Source: JAEULH01 sp963805915 (GTDB lineage: Bacteria; Pseudomonadota; Alphaproteobacteria; Rhodospirillales; Defluviicoccaceae). From it: a DNA stretch of 64,000 nucleotides. Both the position numbers and the translations under genes were made by a program. This document shows positions 27,123-35,624 of this stretch, one piece after another (the first letter of the stretch is position 1; every line of letters begins with the position of its first letter). Location: the NCBI GenBank assembly GCA_963805915.1, contig CAWDWD010000012.1:1-64000 (forward strand). Reading direction: 5' to 3'. Under the pieces are notes generated by a model that did not search any database, was not told the origin of the DNA, and worked only from the letters and a program-made list of their open reading frames with translations.

Positions 27123-28520
27123 ATGAAAATTCTGCGCCCCCTACTGATATCGGGCAAAGAAATCTTGCCGATCGTTGAGGGCGGCAAGGGCGTTTCGGTA
27201 TCGACCGGGATCAGCAGCGGCGCCTTCGCCGCCGCCGGATGTGTCGGAACCTTCTCCGGCGTCAACGCCGATTTCTTCGACGAGAACGGCCGGCCGGTCC
27301 CGCAGGTCTATCACGGCAAGACCCGGCGCGAGCGCTACGAGGAGCTTATCGCCTATGCCGTGCGTGGCGGGATCGCCCAGGCGAAGATGGCGCATGAGAT
27401 GTCCGGCGGGCTCGGTCGCCTGCACATGAACGTCCTGTGGGAGGCGGCGGCGACGTCGCGCATCCTTCATGATGTTCTCGAAGGCGCCAAGGGACTGATT
27501 CACGGTGTGACCTGCGGGGCTGGCATGCCATATCGGGTGGCCGAAATCGCCGCCAAGTTCAACGTCTTCTACTACCCGATCATTTCCTCCGCCCGCGCTT
27601 TCCGGGCGCTGTGGAAGCGCGCTTACCACAAGCACGCCGATCTACTCGGCGGCGTGGTCTACGAGGATCCGTGGCTGGCCGGCGGTCACAACGGCCTTAG
27701 CAATTCGGAAGATCCGGACCGACCCGAGCCGCCCTTCGCGCGCGTGGTCGAACTTCGCCGGACGATGCGCGAATGCGGCCTGGACAAGACGCCGATTTTC
27801 GTTGCCGGCGGCGTATGGTGCCTGCGCGAATGGGAGGACTGGATCGACAATCCGGACCTCGGTCCCATCGCCTTCCAATTCGGAACGCGCCCGGTCGTGA
27901 CCAAGGAAAGCCCGGTACCGGAGGAGTGGAAGCGGCGGCTGCTGACGCTCAAGTCCGGTGACGTCGCGCTGAATCGGTTCAGCCCGACCGGGTTCTATTC
28001 TTCCGCCGTGAGCAACGAATTCCTCCGCGTGTTGGCGGACCGGAACGAACGCCAGGTCGCGTACACCCGCGAGCCGGTCGGCGAGCACACCGAGATCCTC
28101 GCCTTTGGCGTCCGCGGACGAAAGGTGTATCTGACGCCGCCCGACCGGGTACGGGTTGATGAATGGATTGCCGCCGGCTTCACCGAGGCAATGAAAACTC
28201 CGGACTCGACGCTGGTGTTCTGTACGCCCGAGGAGTCTGTCCAGATCCGCGTCGACCAGCAATCCTGCATGGGGTGTCTCAGCGCCTGCCGGTTCAGCAA
28301 CTGGTCGGAAGGCGAGACAGGCACGACCGGCAAACTCGCCGATCCGCGCTCGTTCTGCATTCAGAAAACGCTCCAGAACATCGCTCATGACGGCGATGTC
28401 GAGCACAACCTCATGTTCGCCGGCCACAATGCCTACCGGTTCGCCAAGGACCCGTTCTATGCCAACGGGTTCATTCCGACCGTCAAGCAACTCGTCGAGC
28501 GAATTTTGACAGGCGACTGA
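27123..28520 (+). CDS. Nitronate monooxygenase-like flavoprotein with Cys cluster
   Basis: 465 residues of the 2-nitropropane dioxygenase-like TIM-barrel family: GVSVSTGISSGAFAAAGCVG at the N-terminus, GLIHGVTCGAGMPYRVAEIA in the middle, and FVAGGVWCLREWEDWIDNPD. Unlike classic FMN nitronate monooxygenases, the C-terminal 100 residues contain CMGCLSAC (CxxCxxxC, about residue 381) and FCIQK, which could be an Fe-S or zinc site. The substrate is unknown. The start is ambiguous by one or two codons (GTG 27117, ATG 27120, ATG 27123). A single-gene unit between pnp and irr. Confidence 0.75.
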   Translation: MKILRPLLISGKEILPIVEGGKGVSVSTGISSGAFAAAGCVGTFSGVNADFFDENGRPVPQVYHGKTRRERYEELIAYAVRGGIAQAKMAHEMSGGLGRLHMNVLWEAAATSRILHDVLEGAKGLIHGVTCGAGMPYRVAEIAAKFNVFYYPIISSARAFRALWKRAYHKHADLLGGVVYEDPWLAGGHNGLSNSEDPDRPEPPFARVVELRRTMRECGLDKTPIFVAGGVWCLREWEDWIDNPDLGPIAFQFGTRPVVTKESPVPEEWKRRLLTLKSGDVALNRFSPTGFYSSAVSNEFLRVLADRNERQVAYTREPVGEHTEILAFGVRGRKVYLTPPDRVRVDEWIAAGFTEAMKTPDSTLVFCTPEESVQIRVDQQSCMGCLSACRFSNWSEGETGTTGKLADPRSFCIQKTLQNIAHDGDVEHNLMFAGHNAYRFAKDPFYANGFIPTVKQLVERILTGD

Positions 28521-28576
28521 CCGGGGAATTGCACAGGCTTCCCCGGCCGCGATCATGGCATCGTCGAGGAGGGTCG

Positions 28577-28597
28577 AATGAAACTTATTGTTTCATT
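28577..28597. promoter_or_regulatory. Perfect palindrome upstream of irr
   Basis: AATGAAAC and GTTTCATT are perfect 8-base inverted arms around TTATT, 27 bases before the irr ATG. It is an AT-rich candidate operator, or a small RNA hairpin that would occlude the leader-peptide start at 28578. It does not match the Irr-box consensus. Confidence 0.4.
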
Positions 28598-28634
28598 GGC
28601 TAACCAAGCCTACATTGCGCATCATGAGCAATGA
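28578..28634 (+). CDS. Putative 18-residue leader peptide overlapping irr
   Basis: ATG 28578 follows GAGGAGGG (28566-28573) with 4 bases spacing, the best ribosome site in this stretch, and encodes MKLIVSLANQAYIAHHEQ, stopping at 28632-28634. The frame overlaps the irr start (28624) by 11 bases. irr itself has no clear ribosome site, so translation of irr may be coupled to this peptide. Coding status is inferred only from the ribosome site and overlap. Confidence 0.35.
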   Translation: MKLIVSLANQAYIAHHEQ

Positions 28635-29040
28635 TCGCCCGTACAGCCGTGTCCTCGAGCGCTTACGCCACGTGGAGCTGCGACCCACACGCCAACGCTT
28701 GGCGCTTGCCCGGCTGTTATTCGAGAATGGGCATCGCCATATTACCGCCGAGAAGCTTCATGAAGAAGCCATCAGCGGTAACGTCCAGGTTTCACTGGCA
28801 ACGGTTTACAACACGCTGAACCAATTCACCGAAGTTGGTTTGTTGCGGGAAATCGTGGTCGATGCCGGACGTTCGTACTTCGACACGAATACGCACGAAC
28901 ACCATCACTTCTTCTTCGAGCAGTCCGGTCGCCTGGAAGATATTCCAGCGAGCGAGGTTGTTGTCGCCGAGGTTCCTCAGGCACCGCCGGGAACCCGGAT
29001 CAACCGCGTTGACGTGATCGTCCGGCTCTCCGGAGAATAG
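28624..29040 (+). CDS. irr: Iron response regulator Irr (Fur family)
   Basis: 138 residues. The N-terminal winged helix has ELRPTRQRLALARLLFENG and VSLATVYNTLNQFTEVGLLR; the metal/heme region is THEHHHFFFEQSGRLEDIP, with the HHH motif typical of Irr. The N-terminal heme regulatory Cys-Pro motif of Bradyrhizobium Irr is absent, as in many other Irr proteins. Irr binds ICE boxes under iron limitation and is turned over or released when heme is present. The adjacent rubrerythrin operon has a matching box. Confidence 0.88.
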   Translation: MSNDRPYSRVLERLRHVELRPTRQRLALARLLFENGHRHITAEKLHEEAISGNVQVSLATVYNTLNQFTEVGLLREIVVDAGRSYFDTNTHEHHHFFFEQSGRLEDIPASEVVVAEVPQAPPGTRINRVDVIVRLSGE

Positions 29041-29067
29041 CTGACAAAACAATCGGCTGTATGTCAG

Positions 29068-29084
29068 TTTAGACAATTTCTAAA
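29068..29084. promoter_or_regulatory. Probable Irr box (ICE motif) upstream of rubrerythrin
   Basis: TTTAGACAATTTCTAAA is a 17-base near-palindrome. As I recall it, the Irr-box consensus is TTTAGAA-N3-TTCTAAA; 13 of the 14 defined positions match, the only difference being C at position 7. It ends five bases before the -35 hexamer of a good promoter and lies downstream of irr itself. Confidence 0.7.
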
Positions 29085-29089
29085 ACACG

Positions 29090-29117
29090 TTGACAGTCAC
29101 CCCGAATGGTCTATGTT
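29090..29117 (+). promoter_or_regulatory. Sigma-70-type promoter of the rubrerythrin operon
   Basis: TTGACA (29090-29095), a 16-base spacer and TATGTT (29112-29117) form a good promoter about 70 bases before the rubrerythrin start. The Irr box lies directly upstream, centred near -48 relative to a start about seven bases after the -10. Confidence 0.6.
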
Positions 29118-29185
29118 GGAACCGGAATGTAGCGGTATAAATTTATCGCGCTTACCGATAACAGCAGCTGTGAGGGAGAAATAAC

Positions 29186-29605
29186 ATGGCTGAGCTCAAA
29201 GGGTCGAAGACGGAAGATAACTTGAAGGCCGCTTTCGCGGGCGAGTTGCAAGCCAACCGCCGGTACCTGTATTTCGCCCAGAAGGCCGATGTTGAAGGCT
29301 ACAACGACGTCGCGGCCGTCTTCCGCTCGACGGCCGAAGGCGAAACCGGGCACGCTCACGGACACCTCGAGTTCCTCGAAAAAGTTGGCGATCCGGCGAC
29401 GGGTCTGCCGATCGGCGGAACGGCGCCGAACCTGAAGGCCGCGATCGCCGGGGAAACCCACGAGTACACCGACATGTATCCGGGCATGGCCAAGACCGCT
29501 CGGAACGAAGGGTTCGACGAGATCGCCGACTGGTTCGAGACGCTGGCCAAGGCTGAGCGCTCGCACGCGGGCCGTTTCCAGAAAGCCCTCGACACAATGG
29601 ACTGA
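29186..29605 (+). CDS. Rubrerythrin, di-iron domain only
   Basis: 139 residues: SKTEDNLKAAFAGELQANRR, EGETGHAHGHLEFLEKVG, AIAGETHEYTDMYPGMAKTA and LAKAERSHAGRFQKALD. The Glu and ExxH residues of the di-iron four-helix bundle are present. The C-terminal rubredoxin domain is missing, so an external electron donor is needed. Family members reduce peroxide or act in oxidative and iron stress. GAGGGAGAA precedes the ATG. It heads an operon with an Fe-S protein and DUF3501. Confidence 0.92.
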   Translation: MAELKGSKTEDNLKAAFAGELQANRRYLYFAQKADVEGYNDVAAVFRSTAEGETGHAHGHLEFLEKVGDPATGLPIGGTAPNLKAAIAGETHEYTDMYPGMAKTARNEGFDEIADWFETLAKAERSHAGRFQKALDTMD

Positions 29606-29740
29606 CGCCGTTTGGTGGCTCGCGCCGCCGACGCTGACGGGCGACTAATGGGCATTGCGTAAACATGTCCCGAAGTCGCCCGCGCCTTCATCGGTGTGTG
29701 CAGTCTATCACGGGGCAAATATAACCATTGGAGCGGACCG

Positions 29741-31078
29741 ATGCGGGAAGGAAGCCTGGACGCGCCAACGCGCCACGAGATCGCGTGGCGGGACAAAGAC
29801 TTTTACGACAGCGACAAGATAGACGTCGAGCTGCGCCGGGTTTTCGACATCTGTCATGGATGCCGCCGCTGCTTCAATCTTTGCGACAGCTTCCCTCGTC
29901 TGTTTGATCTTATCGACGCTTCGGAGACGGGTGAGCTTGATGCCGTAGCCAGTGCCGATTTCAAGCCGGTCGTGGATGCCTGCACGCTGTGCGACCTCTG
30001 CTTCATGACCAAGTGTCCCTACGTTCCGCCGCACGAGTTCGACCTTGATTTTCCGCATCTGATGTTGCGCTACCGCGCCGCCGAGTTCCGCGCCGGCCAG
30101 CCCGGCTTTGTCAAGAAGCAGATGACAGAGACCGACCGTAACGGCAAGCTCGCGAAATTCGCGGCGCCCGTCGCCAACTGGGCGACCAAATGCGGCAACT
30201 CGCTGACGCGGCCGGCACTCGAAGCCGTCGCCGGCGTGCATCGCGAGGCGCACCTGCCGCAGTTCCACGGCAAGACCTTCGCCGCGCGCGCGCGGTCCGC
30301 GCCGCCGCCGGTTGATCGCGTGGCGCCCGCGTACGGCCGTAAGGCGCTCATCTACGCCACCTGTTTTGTCAACTACAACAATCCCGACGTCGGCGTCGCG
30401 GCGCAGAGTGTGCTTGCCCGTAATGGCGTCGAAACCGAGGTGTTCTATCCGAAGTGCTGCGGCATGCCTCAGCTTGAATACGGCGATCTCGCCCGCGTCG
30501 CCGAAAACGCGCGCGACATCGCGGCGCAGGTTCGACCGTGGATTGACAAGGGCTACGACGTCGTCTCGCTGGTGCCGTCATGCAGCCTGATGATGAAATT
30601 CGAGTGGCCGTTGCTCGAGCCCGACGACGACAACGTCAAGGCGCTGAGCGCCGCGACATACGATGCCGCCGAGTACATTGTCGATATTGCTCGCCGAGAG
30701 GGGTTGGCCCTGGGCCTCAGGCCGCTCCCCGGCGGGATCACCGTCCACCTCGCCTGCCACGCCCGCGCCCAAAACATGGGCGCCAAGGCGGCCGAAATGC
30801 TTAAGCTGCTGCCCGACACCGACATCAAGATCATCGAGCGGTGCTCGGGCCACGGCGGGTCGTGGGGCATCATGAAGGAAAACTTCGAGGTCGCGCTCAA
30901 GGTCGGCAAGCCGGTCGCGCGCCAGGCGGCGGAGAACAAGACCACGTTCGTCGTGTCCGAATGCCCGCTTGCCCGCGACCACATCGTGCAGGGAATGGCG
31001 CGCGTGGCCGAAACGCCGCCCGATATCCTTCCGGTGCAGCATCCGATTCAGCTCATTGCCCGGGCCTACGCGGTGTAA
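29741..31078 (+). CDS. Two-[4Fe-4S] and CCG-domain Fe-S oxidoreductase subunit
   Basis: 445 residues. An N-terminal ferredoxin-like pair has CHGCRRCFNLCDSFP and CTLCDLCFMTKCPYVPP. The C-terminal half carries CCG-type (heterodisulfide-reductase-like) Cys motifs, seen as YPKCCGMPQLEYG and CSGHGGSWG. It resembles the Fe-S subunits of glycolate oxidase and GlpC. Within this operon it is the plausible electron donor for rubrerythrin. ATG 29741 is chosen; the frame extends upstream to 29696 without conservation. Confidence 0.88.
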   Translation: MREGSLDAPTRHEIAWRDKDFYDSDKIDVELRRVFDICHGCRRCFNLCDSFPRLFDLIDASETGELDAVASADFKPVVDACTLCDLCFMTKCPYVPPHEFDLDFPHLMLRYRAAEFRAGQPGFVKKQMTETDRNGKLAKFAAPVANWATKCGNSLTRPALEAVAGVHREAHLPQFHGKTFAARARSAPPPVDRVAPAYGRKALIYATCFVNYNNPDVGVAAQSVLARNGVETEVFYPKCCGMPQLEYGDLARVAENARDIAAQVRPWIDKGYDVVSLVPSCSLMMKFEWPLLEPDDDNVKALSAATYDAAEYIVDIARREGLALGLRPLPGGITVHLACHARAQNMGAKAAEMLKLLPDTDIKIIERCSGHGGSWGIMKENFEVALKVGKPVARQAAENKTTFVVSECPLARDHIVQGMARVAETPPDILPVQHPIQLIARAYAV

Positions 31079-31101
31079 TGAAGACAAGCGGAGGAGCGAC
31101 C

Positions 31102-31689
31102 ATGGCAAAGACCGAGATCACCCGCGCCGACATCATGCCGATGGAGGAGTACGGCAAGGTCCGTGACGATCGCCGCCGCGCCATGTCGGTCCTGAAGAGC
31201 AGGCGCCGGGTCTCGGTCGGCCCCGACGCGACCTTCTATTTCGAGAACTACGACACGATGTACCAGCAGGTGCATGAAATGCTCTACGTCGAACGCGGCG
31301 GCGAGGAGCAGGTCGAAGACGAACTCCGCGCCTACAACCCGCTCATCCCCGACGGCCGCACGCTCGTCGCGACCATGATGATCGAGATCGACAGCCCGGC
31401 GCGGCGAGCCCGGGTGCTGCGCGAATTGGCCGGCATCGAGAATTATATTTCCTTCGCAATCGGCGGGGACACCATTAAGGCCGCCGCCGAAGATGACGTC
31501 GATCGCACGACCGCGGACGGCAAGACGTCATCGGTTCATTTTCTGAAGTTCGCGTTCACGCCGAACCAAGTCGACGCGTTTCGCGCCGACGGCGTCAGGG
31601 TCATCCTCGCCGTCGATCATCCGAAGTATTCGCACATGACAGTGCTGCCGGAAGAAACGCGCCAGGCGCTACATAGGGACTTTGCCTGA
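31102..31689 (+). CDS. DUF3501 family protein
   Basis: 195 residues matching DUF3501: ITRADIMPMEEYGKVRDDRR, VGPDATFYFENYDTMYQQVH and MLYVERGGEEQVEDELRAYN, then LAVDHPKYSHMTVLPEETRQ. The function is unknown. It follows the Fe-S gene by 23 bases with GGAGGAG upstream of the ATG. The rubrerythrin / Fe-S / DUF3501 triplet is conserved in several proteobacteria, so it probably works in the same electron-transfer or peroxide pathway. Confidence 0.88.
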   Translation: MAKTEITRADIMPMEEYGKVRDDRRRAMSVLKSRRRVSVGPDATFYFENYDTMYQQVHEMLYVERGGEEQVEDELRAYNPLIPDGRTLVATMMIEIDSPARRARVLRELAGIENYISFAIGGDTIKAAAEDDVDRTTADGKTSSVHFLKFAFTPNQVDAFRADGVRVILAVDHPKYSHMTVLPEETRQALHRDFA

Positions 31690-31693
31690 CGGC

Positions 31694-32200
31694 TCAGTCC
31701 ACCACTTCCTGATCGTAAACGCCCCATATCGTCAGCCGCTCCATCCAGCCGCGGATGCCGCCGAGTTCGACGCGGCACCATTTTGACGCGCGCGGACATT
31801 CCAGCAGCTTGCCGATGACGCCCTGCTCGGCCTTGGCAACGGCGCGGCTGGTCCCGTCCGGCCTGTCATGGAGCGCATGGACGCCGTCGGTGACGATCAC
31901 CGTACGCCGGATGCTCAGCATGTTGGAGTGGACCCAGCCTTCCTCGCCCTGCCAGTCGCGAACCCTGCGCCAATGGTCGAATTCGGCGATGACTTCCAGC
32001 GGCAGGCCGGGGCGCTGATAGACCCACTCGATCGGATACTGTTCGCCGGGACCCGCGCGCATGTTCACCTCGTCGGCGCGCAGGCTGACGAAGCGGGGCA
32101 GCGAGGAGCCGGCGAAGCCGGCGGTCGCCACGAGCAACCCGGCGAGAGCGACGAGGACCACGGCGGCCACGGACAAGACCGGAATTCGCAATGAGCGCAT
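31694..32200 (-). CDS. Exported SH3-domain protein
   Basis: 168 residues. An N-terminal hydrophobic signal/anchor (about 8-28) precedes two bacterial SH3 repeats: FVSLRADEVNMRAGPGEQYP and a second containing WCRVELGGIRGWMERLTIWG. It should lie in the periplasm, perhaps binding peptidoglycan. An in-frame TTG at 32209 is a weaker start than ATG 32200. It is divergent from the hydroxyacid dehydrogenase gene, a pairing I have seen in other alphaproteobacteria. Confidence 0.85.
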   Translation of the reverse strand: MRSLRIPVLSVAAVVLVALAGLLVATAGFAGSSLPRFVSLRADEVNMRAGPGEQYPIEWVYQRPGLPLEVIAEFDHWRRVRDWQGEEGWVHSNMLSIRRTVIVTDGVHALHDRPDGTSRAVAKAEQGVIGKLLECPRASKWCRVELGGIRGWMERLTIWGVYDQEVVD

Positions 32201-32317
32201 GAACGGCAAACGGTGACAATCCCAAGTTGGCGACTATAGTGGCGACGCGCGAGCCATCGTCAGCCGTCTCGTTCCAACCGCGGCACCCGATGGCCGGACT
32301 CCGGCGGCACCAGGACC

Positions 32318-33309
32318 ATGGCCAAGCAAAAGCCACACGTCATCGTAACGCGAAAGCTCCCCGACGTCATTGAAACACGAATGATGGAGCTGTTCGACGT
32401 CCGTCTCAATCTGGACGACAAGGCGATGAACGCGCAGCGTCTGGCCGAGGCTATGCGCGCCGCCGACGTGCTGGTTCCGACCGTCACCGATCGGATCGAC
32501 GCCAAAATCCTCAATGCGCCGGAGCGGCGGGTCAAGCTCATCGCCAACTACGGCGCGGGCGTCGACAACATCGATGTCAGGACCGCGCACGGCCTCGGCA
32601 TCACCATCACCAACACGCCGGACGTTCTGACCGAGGATACCGCGGACATGACCATGGCGTTGATCCTGGCGGTGCCGCGCCGGTTGACCGAGGGCGAGCG
32701 GACCTTGCGCGCCGGCAAGTGGACCGGTTGGTCGCCGACCTGGATGCTCGGCCACCGGGTCGCCGGCAAGCGCCTCGGCATCCTCGGCATGGGCCGAATC
32801 GGTCAGGCCGTCGCCCGGCGCGCCCGCGGCTTTGACATGAGCATCCACTACCACAATCGCGGGCGGGTCCACCCCGATACCGAAGCGGAACTTGAGGCGA
32901 CCTATCATGAGAGCCTCGATCAAATGCTGGCGCGGATGGACTTCGTCACCGTTCACTGCCCGCATACGCCCGCGACTTACCACTTGCTGTCGGCGCGGCG
33001 CCTCAAGCTGATTCCCCCCGCGCCTACCTCGTCAACACCGCGCGCGGCGAAATTGTCGATGAAACCGCCCTGGTTCGGATGCTCCGCAACAAAGAACTGG
33101 CCGGTGCCGCACTCGACGTGTTCGAGAACGAACCGGCGATCAGCCCCAAGCTGCTGCAACTTGATAACGTCGTCCTGCTACCGCACATGGGCTCGGCGAC
33201 CCTCGAAGGCCGCATCGGCATGGGCGAATGCGTCATCATTAACATCAAGAGCTACACCGACGGTCACAAGCCGCCCAACCGTGTGCTTCCCGAGGATGTC
33301 AGATTCTAG
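32318..33309 (+). CDS. D-isomer 2-hydroxyacid dehydrogenase (glyoxylate/hydroxypyruvate reductase type), frameshifted
   Basis: The first part (to about 33015) includes the NAD-binding LGILGMGRIGQAVARRARGF and LIANYGAGVDNIDVRTAHGL. The second, in another frame, has AYLVNTARGEIVDETALVRM and NVVLLPHMGSATLEGRIGMG, giving the catalytic Arg, Glu and His. The break coincides with a run of six C (33014-33019); a seventh C would restore IPPRAYLVNTARGE. That is a typical homopolymer error. The enzyme reduces glyoxylate or hydroxypyruvate with NAD(P)H; the exact substrate cannot be read from the sequence. Confidence 0.85.
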
Positions 33310-33324
33310 CGTTTCGGCTTAAAT

Positions 33325-33771
33325 TCAAACAAAGGTGATCCCGGGCGACGAGGCGTCGCTCAGGAAGGTAACCAGACCCGCCTCCTCAATGGGCATGTCA
33401 CAGCGCAAGGCCGATCGATCGAGACCGATGACGCGCAGGCCCATCTCGCAGACGATCATCCGCATGCCCATCTCGGCGCACGCCGACAAAAGCTCTTCGA
33501 GGCCCGCAACCCCGCGCGCGATGTAGTCGTCGTCGACCTCGCCACCGCCGCGCCCGTCGCTCGCCGCAAGCGTCCGCCAGCCGGGCGAGTCGTCCTCGGC
33601 TGGTCGAGCGAGAGCGCGGATTGCCTCGCCGGTGAACAGCATCGTGACCGGTGTCCCGATCGCCGCCGCCGCCGAGGCCAGCGCCAGGGCGTAGTGGATC
33701 CGCTCGAAGTCGCCTGAGAAAACGATCAGCGAGAGCGTGTCGGGGCCGGCGGACGTAGGCTCAGCCGTCAT
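33325..33771 (-). CDS. DsrE family protein
   Basis: 148 residues with the DsrE/DsrF fold: LSLIVFSGDFERIHYALALA, AAIGTPVTMLFTGEAIRALA, then AEMGMRMIVCEMGLRVIGLD, where Cys is conserved in sulfur-carrier DsrE-like proteins. It overlaps the end of moeB by 11 bases (ATGACGGCTGA), suggesting coupling and a sulfur-transfer or membrane-linked redox role. It is the last gene of the coaBC-to-dsrE operon. Confidence 0.78.
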   Translation of the reverse strand: MTAEPTSAGPDTLSLIVFSGDFERIHYALALASAAAAIGTPVTMLFTGEAIRALARPAEDDSPGWRTLAASDGRGGGEVDDDYIARGVAGLEELLSACAEMGMRMIVCEMGLRVIGLDRSALRCDMPIEEAGLVTFLSDASSPGITFV

Positions 33772-34568
33772 GTGGACGCACGTCCGTTATAGTCGGCGTC
33801 TCGCCGCACAGCGGGCACTCCGGATCGCTGCCGACGCGGATCTTGCGGAAGCGCGCCGAAAGGCCGTCGAGGAGCAGGAGCGACCCGGACAGGCTCTCGC
33901 CGATGCCAAGTACTTCCTTGAGCACCTCCGTTGCCTGAAGCGAGCCGACGACCCCGCAGAATGCGCCAAACACACCTGCCTCGGCGCACGACGGGACCTC
34001 GCCCGGCGGCGGCGGGGCGCGAAAAAGACACCGGTAGCAGGGCCCGTGCGACCCATCCTCGGCGCGGTCGTAGGCCTTGAACGTGGCGACCTGCCCTTCG
34101 AACCGAAGCACGGCCGCCGAAACCAGCGGGCGCCTCGCGAAGTAGCAGGCGTCGTTGATCAGAAATCGTGTCGGGAAGTTGTCGGTGCCGTCGGCGACGA
34201 TGTCGTAGCCGGCGAACAGGGCAGGGGCGTTGCCGGCATCGAGGCGTTCGGCATGCTCAATTACGAGCGGTCTCCGGATTGAGGCCGGCCAGCGTCTCGC
34301 GCGCGCTCGCCACTTTCGCCGCGCCGATGCGCGCGGTGGTGTGGACGATCTGCCGCTGAAGATTGCTGAGGTCGACCGTGTCGTCGTCGACGATCCCGAT
34401 CGTGCCGATGCCGGCGGCGGCAAGATACATCAAGAGCGGCGAGCCCAGCCCGCCGGCGCCGACGACCAGCACTTTAGCCGCGCCGAGGCGCTCCTGGCCG
34501 GCGCCGCCGATCTCGTCGAGCAGGATATGCCGGGCGTAGCGCTCAAGCTGATCGCGGCTGAAATCCAT
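33761..34568 (-). CDS. moeB: ThiF/MoeB-type adenylyltransferase, frameshifted
   Basis: The N-terminal part has LLDEIGGAGQERLGAAKVLV, VGAGGLGSPLLMYLAAAGIG and DLSNLQRQIVHTTARIG, the E1-like ATP site. The C-terminal part in another frame has DIVADGTDNFPTRFLINDAC, CYRCLF and CPLCG zinc ligands. The shift is near 34265-34278; one base out, or two in, restores LNPET-PLVIEHAERLDA. The enzyme adenylates MoaD or ThiS C-termini for molybdopterin or thiamine synthesis. It sits with cysK and a DsrE-like gene in a sulfur-flavoured operon. Confidence 0.85.
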
Positions 34569-34605
34569 GGTCAATGCGCGCGTCCGGCGGCACCGAAAGG
34601 CTTCG

Positions 34606-35586
34606 CTAGTCGCCCAGGCCGTCGAACAGCGGAGTCGACAGATAGCGTTCGGCGAACGACGGTAGAATGACGACAATTGCCTTGCCGGCCATATCAGGAC
34701 GCCGGCCGACTTCGATCGCGGCGGCCAAAGCCGCGCCCGACGAAATGCCTCCCGGCACGCCCTCCAGCCGGGCGACGCGGCGGGCCATCGTGAAGGCCGT
34801 TTCGTTCGCGATCTTGATGATCTCGTCAATGTAGGCGCTGTTGAGCACGGCCGGCACGAAGCCGGCGCCGATACCCTGGATCTTGTGCGGTCCGGGAATG
34901 CCGCCGGACAGCACGGGGCTGTCTTCCGGCTCGACCGCGACAACCCACACGTCCGGCCGCCGCTCCTTGAAAACTTCGGCGCAGCCGGTCAGCGTTCCGC
35001 CGGTGCCGACGCCGCTGATGAAGACATCGACGTTGCCGTCGGTATCGCGCCAGATTTCCTCGGCGGTGGTCTTGTGGTGAATGGCCGGATTGGCCGGGTT
35101 GCTGAACTGCTGAAGCATGATCGCGCCGGGAGTTTTGGCGACGACTTCCTCGGCCGCGCCGACCGCGCCGGGCATGCCCTTTGGCGCAGGCGTCAGGACG
35201 ATTTCGGCGCCGAGCAAAGCGAGCATCTTGCGCCGTTCGATCGACATGCTCTCGGGCATCGTCAGGATCAGGCGATAGCCGCGCGCGGCGCAAACGAACG
35301 CCAGCGCGATCCCGGTATTGCCGGACGTGGGCTCGACCAGGGTCGCGCCGGGTCCGATGCGCCCTTCCTCCTCGGCGGCGAGCACCATCGACAGTCCAAT
35401 CCTGTCCTTGACCGAGCCCAAGGGATTGAAGAACTCGCACTTGCCGAGCAGGTGAGCCCGGCAGCCCGTCTCGGCCTCCAGTTTTGCGAGGCGGACGAGC
35501 GGCGTGTTGCCGACCGTATCGAGAATGCTGTCATAAATCCGCCCACGGCCAATGCCCGCTTCGACGGAGGTCTGTTGTTTACTCAT
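34606..35586 (-). CDS. cysK: Cysteine synthase A (O-acetylserine sulfhydrylase)
   Basis: 326 residues, PLP fold type II. ILDTVGNTPLVRLAKLEAET, the PLP lysine in FNPLGSVKDRIGL, EPTSGNTGIALAFVCAARGY and the phosphate-binding GVGTGGTLTG are all present. It condenses O-acetylserine with sulfide. A CymR/IscR-like Rrf2 gene lies immediately upstream, which suggests regulation by cysteine or Fe-S status. Start at ATG 35586; an in-frame ATG at 35598 is possible. Confidence 0.95.
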   Translation of the reverse strand: MSKQQTSVEAGIGRGRIYDSILDTVGNTPLVRLAKLEAETGCRAHLLGKCEFFNPLGSVKDRIGLSMVLAAEEEGRIGPGATLVEPTSGNTGIALAFVCAARGYRLILTMPESMSIERRKMLALLGAEIVLTPAPKGMPGAVGAAEEVVAKTPGAIMLQQFSNPANPAIHHKTTAEEIWRDTDGNVDVFISGVGTGGTLTGCAEVFKERRPDVWVVAVEPEDSPVLSGGIPGPHKIQGIGAGFVPAVLNSAYIDEIIKIANETAFTMARRVARLEGVPGGISSGAALAAAIEVGRRPDMAGKAIVVILPSFAERYLSTPLFDGLGD

Positions 35587-35624
35587 GATGTCCCTCACAC
35601 TCCTGTAGATGGGGAGGTCGCGTT

